From: JAEUOS01 sp040382235
GTDB taxonomy: Bacteria; Pseudomonadota; Gammaproteobacteria; Burkholderiales; JAEUOS01
Length of the DNA stretch: 64,000 nt
Assembly: GCA_040382235.1 (NCBI GenBank)
Contig: JBEIFV010000010.1
Coordinates: 9,530 to 73,529, forward strand
Reading direction: 5' to 3'
Positions 8,627-15,941 of this stretch are shown in pieces. The translations under genes were made by a program, and so were the position numbers. Positions within the stretch are counted from its first letter, which is position 1; each line of letters begins with the position of its first letter. The notes beneath the pieces were generated by a model that was not told where the DNA came from, searched no databases, and worked only from the letters and a program-made list of their open reading frames with translations.

Positions 8627-8705
8627 TGCTTCTGACTCAACTGCCTTCCGCCGCAAACCGGCTGACCACCTGGCCAAGTGAGGCCTTTTCCAAGGACGCA
8701 ACAAC

Positions 8706-9092
8706 ATGACCTATCACTTCAGCAAGACCCTGGATTCATCAATGGACGCCGCTGTATCGCGGGTGACCGAAGCTCTCAAGAAGGAAGGCTTCGGGGTGCT
8801 CACCGAAATCGATGTGCAGAAAACCCTGAAGGCGAAAATCGATGTCGACTTTCGCCCCTATCGCATCCTGGGCGCCTGCAATCCCGGCTTCGCCCACCAG
8901 GCGCTCCTGGCCGAAGACAAGATCGGCACCATGCTGCCGTGCAATGTGATCGTGCAGGAGCATGCCCCGGGCCGGGTTGAGGTATCGGCGATCGACCCGA
9001 TCGAATCGATGAAGGCGGTCGAGAATTCGACCCTGGGCGGTGTGGCCACCGAAGTGCACAATCGGTTGAAGCGCGTCATCGAAACACTTTGA
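8706..9092 (+). CDS. DUF302 domain protein
   Basis: The 128-residue soluble protein has the DUF302 signature. It opens with an amphipathic helix (AAVSRVTEALKKEGFGVLTEIDV), continues with RILGACNPGFAHQALLAEDKIGTMLPCNV, and then has a strand-helix ending including AIDPIESMKAV. The conserved Cys in LGACNP and the Cys in LPCNV are both present. DUF302 proteins are widespread next to thiosulfate and sulfide oxidation genes, but their biochemical activity is not established. No signal peptide is seen, so it is probably cytosolic. It follows the TusA-like gene on the same strand with its own short leader. Confidence 0.88.
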   Translation: MTYHFSKTLDSSMDAAVSRVTEALKKEGFGVLTEIDVQKTLKAKIDVDFRPYRILGACNPGFAHQALLAEDKIGTMLPCNVIVQEHAPGRVEVSAIDPIESMKAVENSTLGGVATEVHNRLKRVIETL

Positions 9093-9174
9093 TGCGCGGG
9101 GCCGGCGCGGCCGCGTCGGTGTCGGCGCCGGATTTTGCGCGTCGTCGCGGCATGCGCGGCAAGGAGGCGTGAGC

Positions 9175-10374
9175 ATGTGGTCCGCGCTGCGCAGCCTGCC
9201 GTCGACAGTCTGGATGATCGGCGCGATCAGTCTGATCAACGACTCGGCCAGCGAAATGCTGTATCCGTTGATCCCGCTGTATCTGACTTCGGTGCTGATG
9301 GCAGGTCCCAGGGCGCTCGGGCTGATCGAAGGGATCGCCGAAGCCGCCGCCAGCCTTCTCAAGCTGTTCTCCGGCGTGGTGATGGACCGCACGCGCCGCG
9401 CCAAGCCCTTCATTGTCGTCGGCTATGCCCTGGCCGGGTTTGGCCGTCCGTTGATCGCATTGGTGAGCAGTTGGCCCGGCCTGCTCCTGATCCGTTTCGC
9501 CGACCGGGTCGGCAAAGGCCTGCGCACGTCGCCACGCGACGCGCTGCTGGCGGCAAGCGTCGCCGCTGAGCGGCGCGGCCTTGCGTTCGGCGTCCATCGC
9601 GCGCTGGATAACGCCGGCGCCGTCATCGGACCCTTGCTGGCCGCGCTGTTGCTCGGCGTCGGCCTGGCCTATCGCGACATATTCCTGCTCGCGCTGATTC
9701 CCGCATTTGCCTGCCTGGCGCTGACCCTGATGTTGCGTGAGCCAGGCTTGCCGGAGCCCGTCGTGGCCGCACCCGCTTTCAGCTGGGCCATGCAGGGCCT
9801 GCCGCCGGTATTCAAGCGCTATCTGGTGACGGTAGCGCTGTTCACCCTGGGCAATTCGTCGAACATGTTCCTGCTTCTGCGCGCGCGCGAACTCGGCTTG
9901 CCAGCGGCGCAGGTGCCGCTGGCATGGGCTGCGGTGTCGGTGACCGCCATGCTGTTCTCGGCCCCTCTTTCAGCCTTGTCGGACCGGGTGGGGCGGGTTC
10001 GCCTCATCGTCGGCGGCTGGCTGGCCTATGGACTTTTCTATCTCGGCCTGGGCTTGTTGCCACCCGCATCTCCGTTCATGCTGTATGGATTGTTCGCCTT
10101 CTATGGCTTGTTCATGGCGGCCACCGAGGGCGTGGAAAAGGCGCTAGTCGCCGACATCGCCCCACCTCAATTTCGCGGCACCGCCTTCGGCTGGTTCAAT
10201 CTTACGACCGGTGCGATGCTGTTGCCCGCGTCCATCATGTTTGGCTGGGTTTACGAGCATGTCGGCGCACTGGCGGCGTTCAGTTTCTCGGCGTCGTGCG
10301 CCGCGCTTGCGGTACTTGGACTGGTCTTCTGGGTGCGGATTCGGCCGGCGATGGATGCCGGTGCCGCGCTCTGA
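9175..10374 (+). CDS. Major facilitator superfamily transporter
   Basis: A 12-helix MFS protein of about 399 residues. The cytoplasmic loop 2-3 reads VVMDRTRRAKPFIVVGY and a second loop has LSDRVGRVRLIVGGW, the A-like motif. A long RFADRVGKGLRTSPRDALLA segment is typical of a subfamily of uncharacterised MFS exporters. The ATG at 9175 is chosen because AAGGAGG (9161-9167) precedes it by seven bases; an in-frame GTG at 9169 would be one base away and cannot be used efficiently. It closes the rightward sulfur/efflux block. Substrate unknown. Confidence 0.88.
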   Translation: MWSALRSLPSTVWMIGAISLINDSASEMLYPLIPLYLTSVLMAGPRALGLIEGIAEAAASLLKLFSGVVMDRTRRAKPFIVVGYALAGFGRPLIALVSSWPGLLLIRFADRVGKGLRTSPRDALLAASVAAERRGLAFGVHRALDNAGAVIGPLLAALLLGVGLAYRDIFLLALIPAFACLALTLMLREPGLPEPVVAAPAFSWAMQGLPPVFKRYLVTVALFTLGNSSNMFLLLRARELGLPAAQVPLAWAAVSVTAMLFSAPLSALSDRVGRVRLIVGGWLAYGLFYLGLGLLPPASPFMLYGLFAFYGLFMAATEGVEKALVADIAPPQFRGTAFGWFNLTTGAMLLPASIMFGWVYEHVGALAAFSFSASCAALAVLGLVFWVRIRPAMDAGAAL

Positions 10375-10551
10375 CCCGTCGCCCGGCAGTCACTCGTTGA
10401 TTCAGCGGCAACTCGATCCTGGTGTGCGCTTGGGCCACCTGCGTGGCAAGGAAGAGCCGCTGCTCCCGCCTGGCAGCTGTTAGTCCTGAACCGATCGCCG
10501 GCGCGGCTGGCCAAGGGCGGTCGGCGCCGACATTAGTCGAAGCCGCGGCGC

Positions 10552-10579
10552 TTGACAACATCCCTATATGGGATAAACT
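10552..10579 (+). promoter_or_regulatory. higBA promoter with an inverted-repeat operator
   Basis: TTGACA (10552-10557) and TAAACT (10574-10579) are spaced by 16 bases. A perfect inverted repeat ATCCC-N5-GGGAT (10560-10574) lies between the boxes, where a HigA-type antitoxin would repress transcription. The toxin ATG follows at 10586. Confidence 0.6.
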
Positions 10580-10585
10580 GTTTTG

Positions 10586-10870
10586 ATGCACGTCATTTCG
10601 CACGCGAGAATCGCGGCGGCGCAGGCTGCGCACCCGGATTGCCGTAAGGCGCTCGATCAATGTTACCGACTCGCCAAGCGTGCCGAATGGCGCAATTTCG
10701 CCGAAGTGAAAGCCTGTTTTCCGGCAGTCGACAAGGTGCGGGACAAGTTCGTGTTTGACGTGGGCGGCAACAAACTGCGCCTGATCGCGGCGATTCACTT
10801 CAACGCCGGGCGAGTGTTTGTGCGCGCCGTGCTGACCCATCGGGAATACGGCAAGGGAGGCTGGAAATGA
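10586..10870 (+). CDS. higB: HigB-type mRNA interferase toxin
   Basis: The 94-residue protein begins MHVISHARI and matches the RelE-like HigB family (HigB_toxin). It has the segments EWRNFAEVKACFPAVDKV, FVFDVGGNKLRLIAAIHF and RVFVRAVLTHREYGKGGWK, with the basic and His residues expected of a ribosome-dependent RNase near the C-terminus. An ATGA overlap couples it to the antitoxin gene, with the toxin first, as is usual for HigBA. The first ATG is used; a preceding in-frame TTG would add one residue. Confidence 0.9.
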   Translation: MHVISHARIAAAQAAHPDCRKALDQCYRLAKRAEWRNFAEVKACFPAVDKVRDKFVFDVGGNKLRLIAAIHFNAGRVFVRAVLTHREYGKGGWK

Positions 10871-11277
10871 ACGCAAGGATCGATACTGCGCTGGCGCACT
10901 GGGCCTACGTTGCGCCTTTGCTCAAGCCGGCCAAAAACAGGGCTCAGCACAAGGCGCTGGTCGAAGCGCTCGACGCGGTGCTCGACGCGGGTGGCGCCGA
11001 TGAGGCCAATCCGCTGGCCGCATTGGCCGCCATGCTGGGCGATCTGGTCGCAGCTTACGAACGTGCGCATTTTCCGATGCCTCCCGCCATGACTGCCGCT
11101 GAAACCTTGCGCTGGTTCATCGAGCGCGATGGGCTGCGCCAGAGTGACTTGCCGGAAATCGGCAACCAGGCAAAAGTATCGGAAATTCTTTCGGGCGCTC
11201 GCAGCATCAATCTGCGTCAGGCTCGCGCGCTGGCTGCGCGTTTCGGGGTGTCGTTTGAATTGTTTCTCGATCAGTGA
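10867..11277 (+). CDS. higA: HigA-type antitoxin with XRE helix-turn-helix
   Basis: This 136-residue antitoxin has an N-terminal helical region that would wrap the toxin (ALAHWAYVAPLLKPAKNRAQHKALVEALD). A C-terminal XRE-type DNA-binding domain follows from about residue 78 (ETLRWFIERDGLRQSDLPEIG, KVSEILSGARSINLRQARALAARFGVSFELFL). It neutralises HigB and probably represses the promoter just upstream through the ATCCC/GGGAT dyad. The start overlaps the higB stop by four bases. Confidence 0.92.
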   Translation: MNARIDTALAHWAYVAPLLKPAKNRAQHKALVEALDAVLDAGGADEANPLAALAAMLGDLVAAYERAHFPMPPAMTAAETLRWFIERDGLRQSDLPEIGNQAKVSEILSGARSINLRQARALAARFGVSFELFLDQ

Positions 11278-11517
11278 GGGTCCTCTCCGCGTCGGCCACA
11301 TGCTGCCGCGAACGCGGAATTTCCCCGGCGCGCTGAGTTTTTTCAGGCTTGTTGCAGGCGCCGAAAATCGCGCGGCGGTCGCCGATTTGCGCGCTACTCA
11401 AGAGTCCGCGGGTGGGGAAAAAGGCTTTTGAACATTCGATCCTTCGGCAACGCCGCCTTGACGTGCATCAATCCGGCGTCTTCATGCCGCGGCAAAATCG
11501 GGTTCGGAGGCGGTGCA

Positions 11518-12021
11518 ATGAAAAGGCTTGGTGTCTTCCTGATTTTGATCGTGCTTGCGCGCCTGTCGCCGGCTGCAGCGGCGGACATCGATCTTCATCA
11601 CTATTGGGATCAGCGCTGCAAGGATTGCCACGGCCATGCCGGTGCGTTTGCACGTCGCTTCCTGCGCGTGAAAAACGGCAACCTGCTTGGCGCGCATCAC
11701 CAGGACGATCTCGACGTTTTCCTGCGCAATCATTACCTGACCGATGCTCTTGTTGCGCCCGTGAGTGCGATGCTGATGGCGCAGGTTGCAACGCCCCCGC
11801 TGTATGGCGAGAAATGCGCCCGCTGTCACGGAACCGCTGCGGAGTTCGCGCGCAAGTCATTGGTCGTGAGGAATGGTGTGTTGGCCGGCGTGTCCAGCGT
11901 ACGCAGCGTCGCCGACTACCTTGCTTCACACGGCGGGCTCGGACCCGCTGAAGTGCGGGCCATGGTCGACACCCTCACGCGGGTGCGCAACGAGGTATCC
12001 GACCCCGGCAAGTCACGCTGA
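11518..12021 (+). CDS. Periplasmic diheme c-type cytochrome
   Basis: The 167-residue protein has a signal peptide (MKRLGVFLILIVLARLSPAAA) and two heme-binding CxxCH motifs, CKDCH and CARCH. The two heme segments are internal repeats: each reads CxxCHGxAxxFAR, then LxVxNGxLxG, and ends in a hydrophobic helix and His (NH or SH), which suggests duplication of a monoheme unit. It is probably an electron carrier in the periplasm. The ATG at 11518 is supported by GGAGG at 11506-11510. It stands alone between higA and the convergent methyltransferase-like gene. The 240 bp before it contain no recognisable gene. Confidence 0.85.
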   Translation: MKRLGVFLILIVLARLSPAAAADIDLHHYWDQRCKDCHGHAGAFARRFLRVKNGNLLGAHHQDDLDVFLRNHYLTDALVAPVSAMLMAQVATPPLYGEKCARCHGTAAEFARKSLVVRNGVLAGVSSVRSVADYLASHGGLGPAEVRAMVDTLTRVRNEVSDPGKSR

Positions 12022-12070
12022 CCGAAGGTTTGAGTCGAATCGTTGCGAGGCGAAAGAATGGTCCGGGTCG

Positions 12071-12742
12071 TCACCCGCCGGTGGCGCCGAACACCAGAAA
12101 ATACTGGCGCGGCAAAAACCCGTGCTCGCCCACCAGGGTGTAGCCGGCGCGTGCGAGTTCGGCCTTCACCTGCGCGGGCGCGATGCGCGCGGCGCGCGGC
12201 GGGCCTTCCGGTGAATCCATGCGGAAGTCGATGATCGCCACCCGGCCTCCGGCTTTGAGCGATTCGCGCAACTTGGCGAAGTAGCGTTCGCGATTGTCGA
12301 CATGATGGAATACGTCGACCATGATGATCAGGTCGGCAGGTGCCGGAATGCGCGCGTCAGCCGGGTCCCCCTTGACTGCAGTCAAGTTGGCCAGGCCTTC
12401 GCGGCTGGCGCGTTCGGCCAGATGCTTGACCATGTCGGGTTCGGTGTCGATGGCGTAGACCCGGCCCTTGGGCACCATGTGCGCGAAGCGCGCCGCGAAG
12501 TAGCCGGTGCCGGCGCCGATGTCAGCCACCACCGCATCGGGTTTGAGCGCCAGCGCGCCGATCACCTCGTGCGGCTTCTGCCATGCGTCGCGACGCGGGT
12601 CGTCGAATACCTTCGCCCACTTGGCGGCGTTGCCGAAGCTGTGCTGGTGGGTGTGCGGCGATTGCGCCATGGCGGGCGCTGCGACAAGCGCGGCCTGGAG
12701 GCAGGCGACGGCCAATGCGTGACGGGTGATGACGTGGGTCAT
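12071..12742 (-). CDS. Exported class I SAM-methyltransferase-like protein
   Basis: About 223 residues. The start MTHVITRHALAVACLQAALVAA leads into a clear signal peptide ending AMAQ, with AAAGGAA upstream of this ATG. After a His-rich linker (HTHQHSFG) comes a Rossmann methyltransferase: motif I VVADIGAGTGYFAARFA, acidic motif II VYAIDTEPDMV, motif IV ADLIIMVDVFHHV, and LKAGGRVAIIDFR. SAM is not known to be available in the periplasm, so export of an intact methyltransferase fold is odd. It could bind another ligand, or the signal-like segment could be a membrane anchor. The gene lies downstream of the multicopper oxidase on the same strand, 70 bp away. Confidence 0.8.
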   Translation of the reverse strand: MTHVITRHALAVACLQAALVAAPAMAQSPHTHQHSFGNAAKWAKVFDDPRRDAWQKPHEVIGALALKPDAVVADIGAGTGYFAARFAHMVPKGRVYAIDTEPDMVKHLAERASREGLANLTAVKGDPADARIPAPADLIIMVDVFHHVDNRERYFAKLRESLKAGGRVAIIDFRMDSPEGPPRAARIAPAQVKAELARAGYTLVGEHGFLPRQYFLVFGATGG

Positions 12743-12812
12743 GGTTTCCTTTGTGTTGCGCAATGTTTGACAGGCGGGCCATAGTGCCTGCCGGCGCAGG
12801 CAGGCTCGGGCA

Positions 12813-14342
12813 CTACGCTTCCACCAGATAGTTTCGCATCATGCCCAAGTCCTCGTGTTCGAGAATGTGGCAGTGGTACAGGTAGATCCCGGTGTGGTTC
12901 TCGAACTTCATCAGCACCCGGACCCGCTCGCCGGGCAGCACCAGCACCACGTCTTTCAGGCCCTCATCGGTAAAGCCGGCGCTCAAGGCGTGGCTGGCGC
13001 CGTTACGGCCGACGACGCGGAACTGCAGGTTGTGGACATGCATCGGATGCGCCATGCGCATGCCGAAATTCGCGTCGTTGGCAAACTCCCAGACTTCGGT
13101 GGTTCCCAAACGAACCTTTTCGTTGTCGGCTACCTCATCCATGCGCTTGAATTCCCGGCCGTTGAGCAGCGCCCGGCCGCCCCGCATCGACATCTGGAAG
13201 GAGCGCGGATTGCTGCGATTGACAGCATCCTCGATTCTGAGCACCGGATAGGCGGCCAGGCGCTGCGGCAGGCGGGTTAGCCGCGCACCGCCACTGCCGA
13301 TGCGAAAGCGCGCGATCACCCGCGCACCACGCTGCGCCGGCGTTCCGGCCTGCATGTTGGTGACGTTGGCCAGCATCGGCGACCATGATTCGGCCTCCAG
13401 CGCGATTTCCTCCCCCGGCGCGTGACTGGCGAAATCCACCCACACATCGGCACGTTCCGCCGGGCCAAGTGTCAGGGTTTCACGCATGAGCGGGCGCTCC
13501 AGCAGTCCGCCGTCGGTGCCGATGACCGTGAACGGCTTGCCGTTGCCCAAGCGCAGCCGGTAAGTCGTCGCGTTCGAGCCGTTGAAAAGACGCAGGCGGT
13601 GCGCCGTGCGCGGCACCGTGCGCTGGTAGTCGATGCTGCCATTGACCAGCACCTGCCGGCCGATGAAACCCATCATCCGGTCATGCATGCCGGCGGCGAG
13701 ATAGACCAGTTGATTTCCCGCGTCGAAGCTGCGGTCCTGGATCACCAGCGGCAGGTCAAGATCATCACCTGGCAGCCTGGCGGCATCTTCCTCGTCATCA
13801 CTGACGACGATGAGGCCGGTCAGGCCGTGATAGACCTGATGGCCGGTGCGGCCGTGGGGATGGGGATGGAACCAGTAGGTGCCGGCGCGGTTGTCGACGA
13901 CGAACTCGTAGACGTAGGTCTGGCCGGTGGCGATGGCATACATCGGGTGGCCGTCCATGCGCTGCGGAACATGCAGCCCGTGCCAGTGGACAATCGATTC
14001 CTCGGGCAACTGATTGCTGAAATGGATGCGGATTTTCTGGCCACGCCGAACGCGGATGATCGGGATGTGTCCCGAACCGTCGATCGCATCGAGCGCCTGC
14101 GGCTTGCCGCGCAGCACGCGGCCGGTGTAGCGCCATACGCGGGTGGTGTCGCCGGGCAGCACGCTGATCTCGTCTGGTCCCGCGTTCAGCTCCAGTTCAA
14201 GGTCAGGCTTGAAGTCCGGCGTCGCCCGCGCGGGTGCCATGCCGTGTGCCGTTGCCGCGCGCAAGCGCGCTTCGCCGCTGGCAAGCAGGAGAGCGCTCGC
14301 GGCGCTTCCCTGGATGAATCGGCGGCGATCGGTTGGGCGCAT
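12813..14342 (-). CDS. Tat-exported multicopper oxidase, CueO-like
   Basis: The 509-residue protein begins MRPTDRRRFIQGSAASALL, a twin-arginine signal. It contains all four copper-ligand clusters of a three-cupredoxin oxidase: HWHGLH, WFHPHPHG, HPMHVHNLQF and YLYHCHILEHEDLGMM. Such enzymes oxidise Cu(I), organic compounds or metals in the periplasm. The longer upstream reading has no support; the Tat motif decides the start. It is the second gene of a leftward run after the Met/Gly/His-rich protein gene, which suggests copper or metal handling together. It differs from the second multicopper oxidase at 43.8-45.3 kb, which belongs to the copper island. Confidence 0.92.
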   Translation of the reverse strand: MRPTDRRRFIQGSAASALLLASGEARLRAATAHGMAPARATPDFKPDLELELNAGPDEISVLPGDTTRVWRYTGRVLRGKPQALDAIDGSGHIPIIRVRRGQKIRIHFSNQLPEESIVHWHGLHVPQRMDGHPMYAIATGQTYVYEFVVDNRAGTYWFHPHPHGRTGHQVYHGLTGLIVVSDDEEDAARLPGDDLDLPLVIQDRSFDAGNQLVYLAAGMHDRMMGFIGRQVLVNGSIDYQRTVPRTAHRLRLFNGSNATTYRLRLGNGKPFTVIGTDGGLLERPLMRETLTLGPAERADVWVDFASHAPGEEIALEAESWSPMLANVTNMQAGTPAQRGARVIARFRIGSGGARLTRLPQRLAAYPVLRIEDAVNRSNPRSFQMSMRGGRALLNGREFKRMDEVADNEKVRLGTTEVWEFANDANFGMRMAHPMHVHNLQFRVVGRNGASHALSAGFTDEGLKDVVLVLPGERVRVLMKFENHTGIYLYHCHILEHEDLGMMRNYLVEA

Positions 14343-14492
14343 GGGATGGTCGGGAAGAGGCGGATAACTCAAGAAGACGGAACAACGCGGCTCTTCCCGG
14401 CACTTGCATACGTGGCATCGCGGGAGGCTCGCAGGTAACCGGAACGGCTGCACACCGGGGCACCTGCCTGCCCCCGGCGGCGCCGAACCGGA

Positions 14493-14990
14493 TTAGTGCT
14501 TGTGGGTCTCGCTGTTCTGGCCGGCACCGACGCGTGGCCCGCGCCCTTCAGGCAGGGTGATGCCTTTTTCCTTGGCACGCTTTTGCATTTCGGTGCGATT
14601 GGCCAGGGCCAGCTTCTGGCGCTCCTCTTGCGTGGCGGCGCTGCGCATCTTTTCGCGGAATGCGCTGTGCTCTTCCGGGGTCATCAGTTGCTGGCCGGCC
14701 GATTGCCCGTCCATGTGACCCTGACCCATGCCGCCGCCCATGGCGCCATGACCCATGCCACCGGACATGCCTTGCATCATGCCGCCATGCCCCATGCCGC
14801 CGTGGCCCATACCACCATGGCCCATGCCGTCGGACATGCCTTGCATCATGCCGCCATGCCCCATGCCGCCACCCATCGTGCCATGTCCCATGCCTTCCCC
14901 CATTTTTCCATCGTGGGCGTGGGCCAGAACCGCCATTCCGAGGCTGAGCGAGGCAACGATTCCTGCTGCAGTTTTGTAAGTGCGTTTCAT
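14493..14990 (-). CDS. Secreted Met/Gly/His-repeat protein, probable metal-binding
   Basis: The 165-residue protein has a signal peptide (MKRTYKTAAGIVASLSLGMAVLAHAH). Residues 30-93 are a low-complexity block built on GMGHGGM and MMQGMS units, and a charged helical tail (TPEEHSAFREKMRSAAT onward) follows. Met- and His-rich repeats commonly coordinate Cu(I), Cu(II) or Ag(I) in the periplasm. The start is the ATG at 14990, preceded by AAGGAA; longer readings lack a signal peptide. It lies 150 bp upstream of the multicopper oxidase on the same strand and is divergent from a two-component system whose sensor has a related Met/Gly block. No family name is recognised. Confidence 0.75.
   Translation of the reverse strand: MKRTYKTAAGIVASLSLGMAVLAHAHDGKMGEGMGHGTMGGGMGHGGMMQGMSDGMGHGGMGHGGMGHGGMMQGMSGGMGHGAMGGGMGQGHMDGQSAGQQLMTPEEHSAFREKMRSAATQEERQKLALANRTEMQKRAKEKGITLPEGRGPRVGAGQNSETHKH
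14712..14903 (-). repeat. Coding tandem repeat (GMGHGG/MMQGMS units)
   Basis: Short degenerate units based on codons for Gly-Met-Gly-His-Gly-Gly-Met recur across this stretch. A longer unit (GGMMQGMS, then D or G, then GMGHG) occurs twice. The repeat lies inside the coding sequence and defines the presumed metal-binding segment. Confidence 0.85.
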
Positions 14991-15215
14991 GATCAGGTTC
15001 CTTGATAAGTTGAGGTTCATCATTTCGATCCGATGCGCCGCTGCAACTCTGCTGCCCGACGCCGTGCTTCCGGTATGTGCCATTTAAGCAGCCAGTTGTA
15101 ACGCCGGGATGTCGCCGCGCCCCTGTTTGGTATCGAAGCTTTGCGGGAAGCCGGGTTGTGACACTGCGTTACGAAAATCCCGTCTGCCGATCCTCAGTCC
15201 GCGTATATCCCGACC

Positions 15216-15941
15216 ATGCACAAGCAAGATCACATCCTGGTGGTGGACGATGACGCCGAGATTCGCGGCCTCTTGCGCGACTACCTGCACAAGCAGGGCT
15301 ACCGCGTGAGCACCGCGGCCAATGGCGGCGAGATGCGTGCGGCCCTGAGCCCGGCGCCGCCGGACCTGGTGATTCTCGATCTCATGCTGCCGGGGGAGGA
15401 TGGCCTCGCCCTGTGCCGCGATCTGCGCGCCGGTTCCGACCTGCCGGTGATCATGCTGACCGCGCGCGGCGACGAAGCCGACCGCATCGTAGGCCTCGAG
15501 ATGGGGGCCGACGACTACCTGCCCAAGCCGTTCAGCCCGCGCGAACTGCTGGCGCGTATCAAGAGCGTGCTGCGGCGCGCCCGTGCGCTGCCGGGCAACC
15601 TGAAGCCGGACGAACTGGTGTCGTTCGCTTTCGCCGGCTGGACCCTCGATCTCGCCACCCGCAACCTGTGTTCCCCCGACGGCGTGGTGGTGGCTTTGAG
15701 CGGCACCGAATTCCGCCTGTTGCGGGTGTTCCTGGATCATCCGCAGCGGGTGCTCACGCGCGACCAGCTGGTCGATTTCATGCTGTCGCGCGATGCCAGC
15801 CCGTTCGATCGCGCCATCGACGTGCAGGTGAGCCGCCTGCGTCATCGGCTGGGCGAGGATGCGCGCGAGCCGGCCATCATCAAGACCGTGCGCAGCCAGG
15901 GTTACGTGTTCGCCGCCGAGGTGGCGGCCGTGCATCGATGA
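15216..15941 (+). CDS. OmpR/PhoB-family response regulator
   Basis: The 241-residue regulator has a receiver domain (acidic triad DDD at 11-13, phosphoacceptor D55 in VILDLMLPG, conserved Lys in DDYLPKPFSP). A winged-helix effector domain follows (LSGTEFRLLRVFLDHPQRVLTR, then DVQVSRLRHRLGED and KTVRSQGYVF). Its stop overlaps the sensor kinase start (ATGA). It lies divergent from the Met/Gly/His protein and multicopper oxidase genes across 225 bp, so those are the obvious candidate targets; this is inference from position. Confidence 0.93.
   Translation: MHKQDHILVVDDDAEIRGLLRDYLHKQGYRVSTAANGGEMRAALSPAPPDLVILDLMLPGEDGLALCRDLRAGSDLPVIMLTARGDEADRIVGLEMGADDYLPKPFSPRELLARIKSVLRRARALPGNLKPDELVSFAFAGWTLDLATRNLCSPDGVVVALSGTEFRLLRVFLDHPQRVLTRDQLVDFMLSRDASPFDRAIDVQVSRLRHRLGEDAREPAIIKTVRSQGYVFAAEVAAVHR

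Noticed and set aside
14712..14903. The Met/Gly/His repeat as a CRISPR-like or minisatellite array.
   Set aside because: Units are short, in-frame and degenerate at the codon level within a gene that has a signal peptide, so it is a coding repeat.
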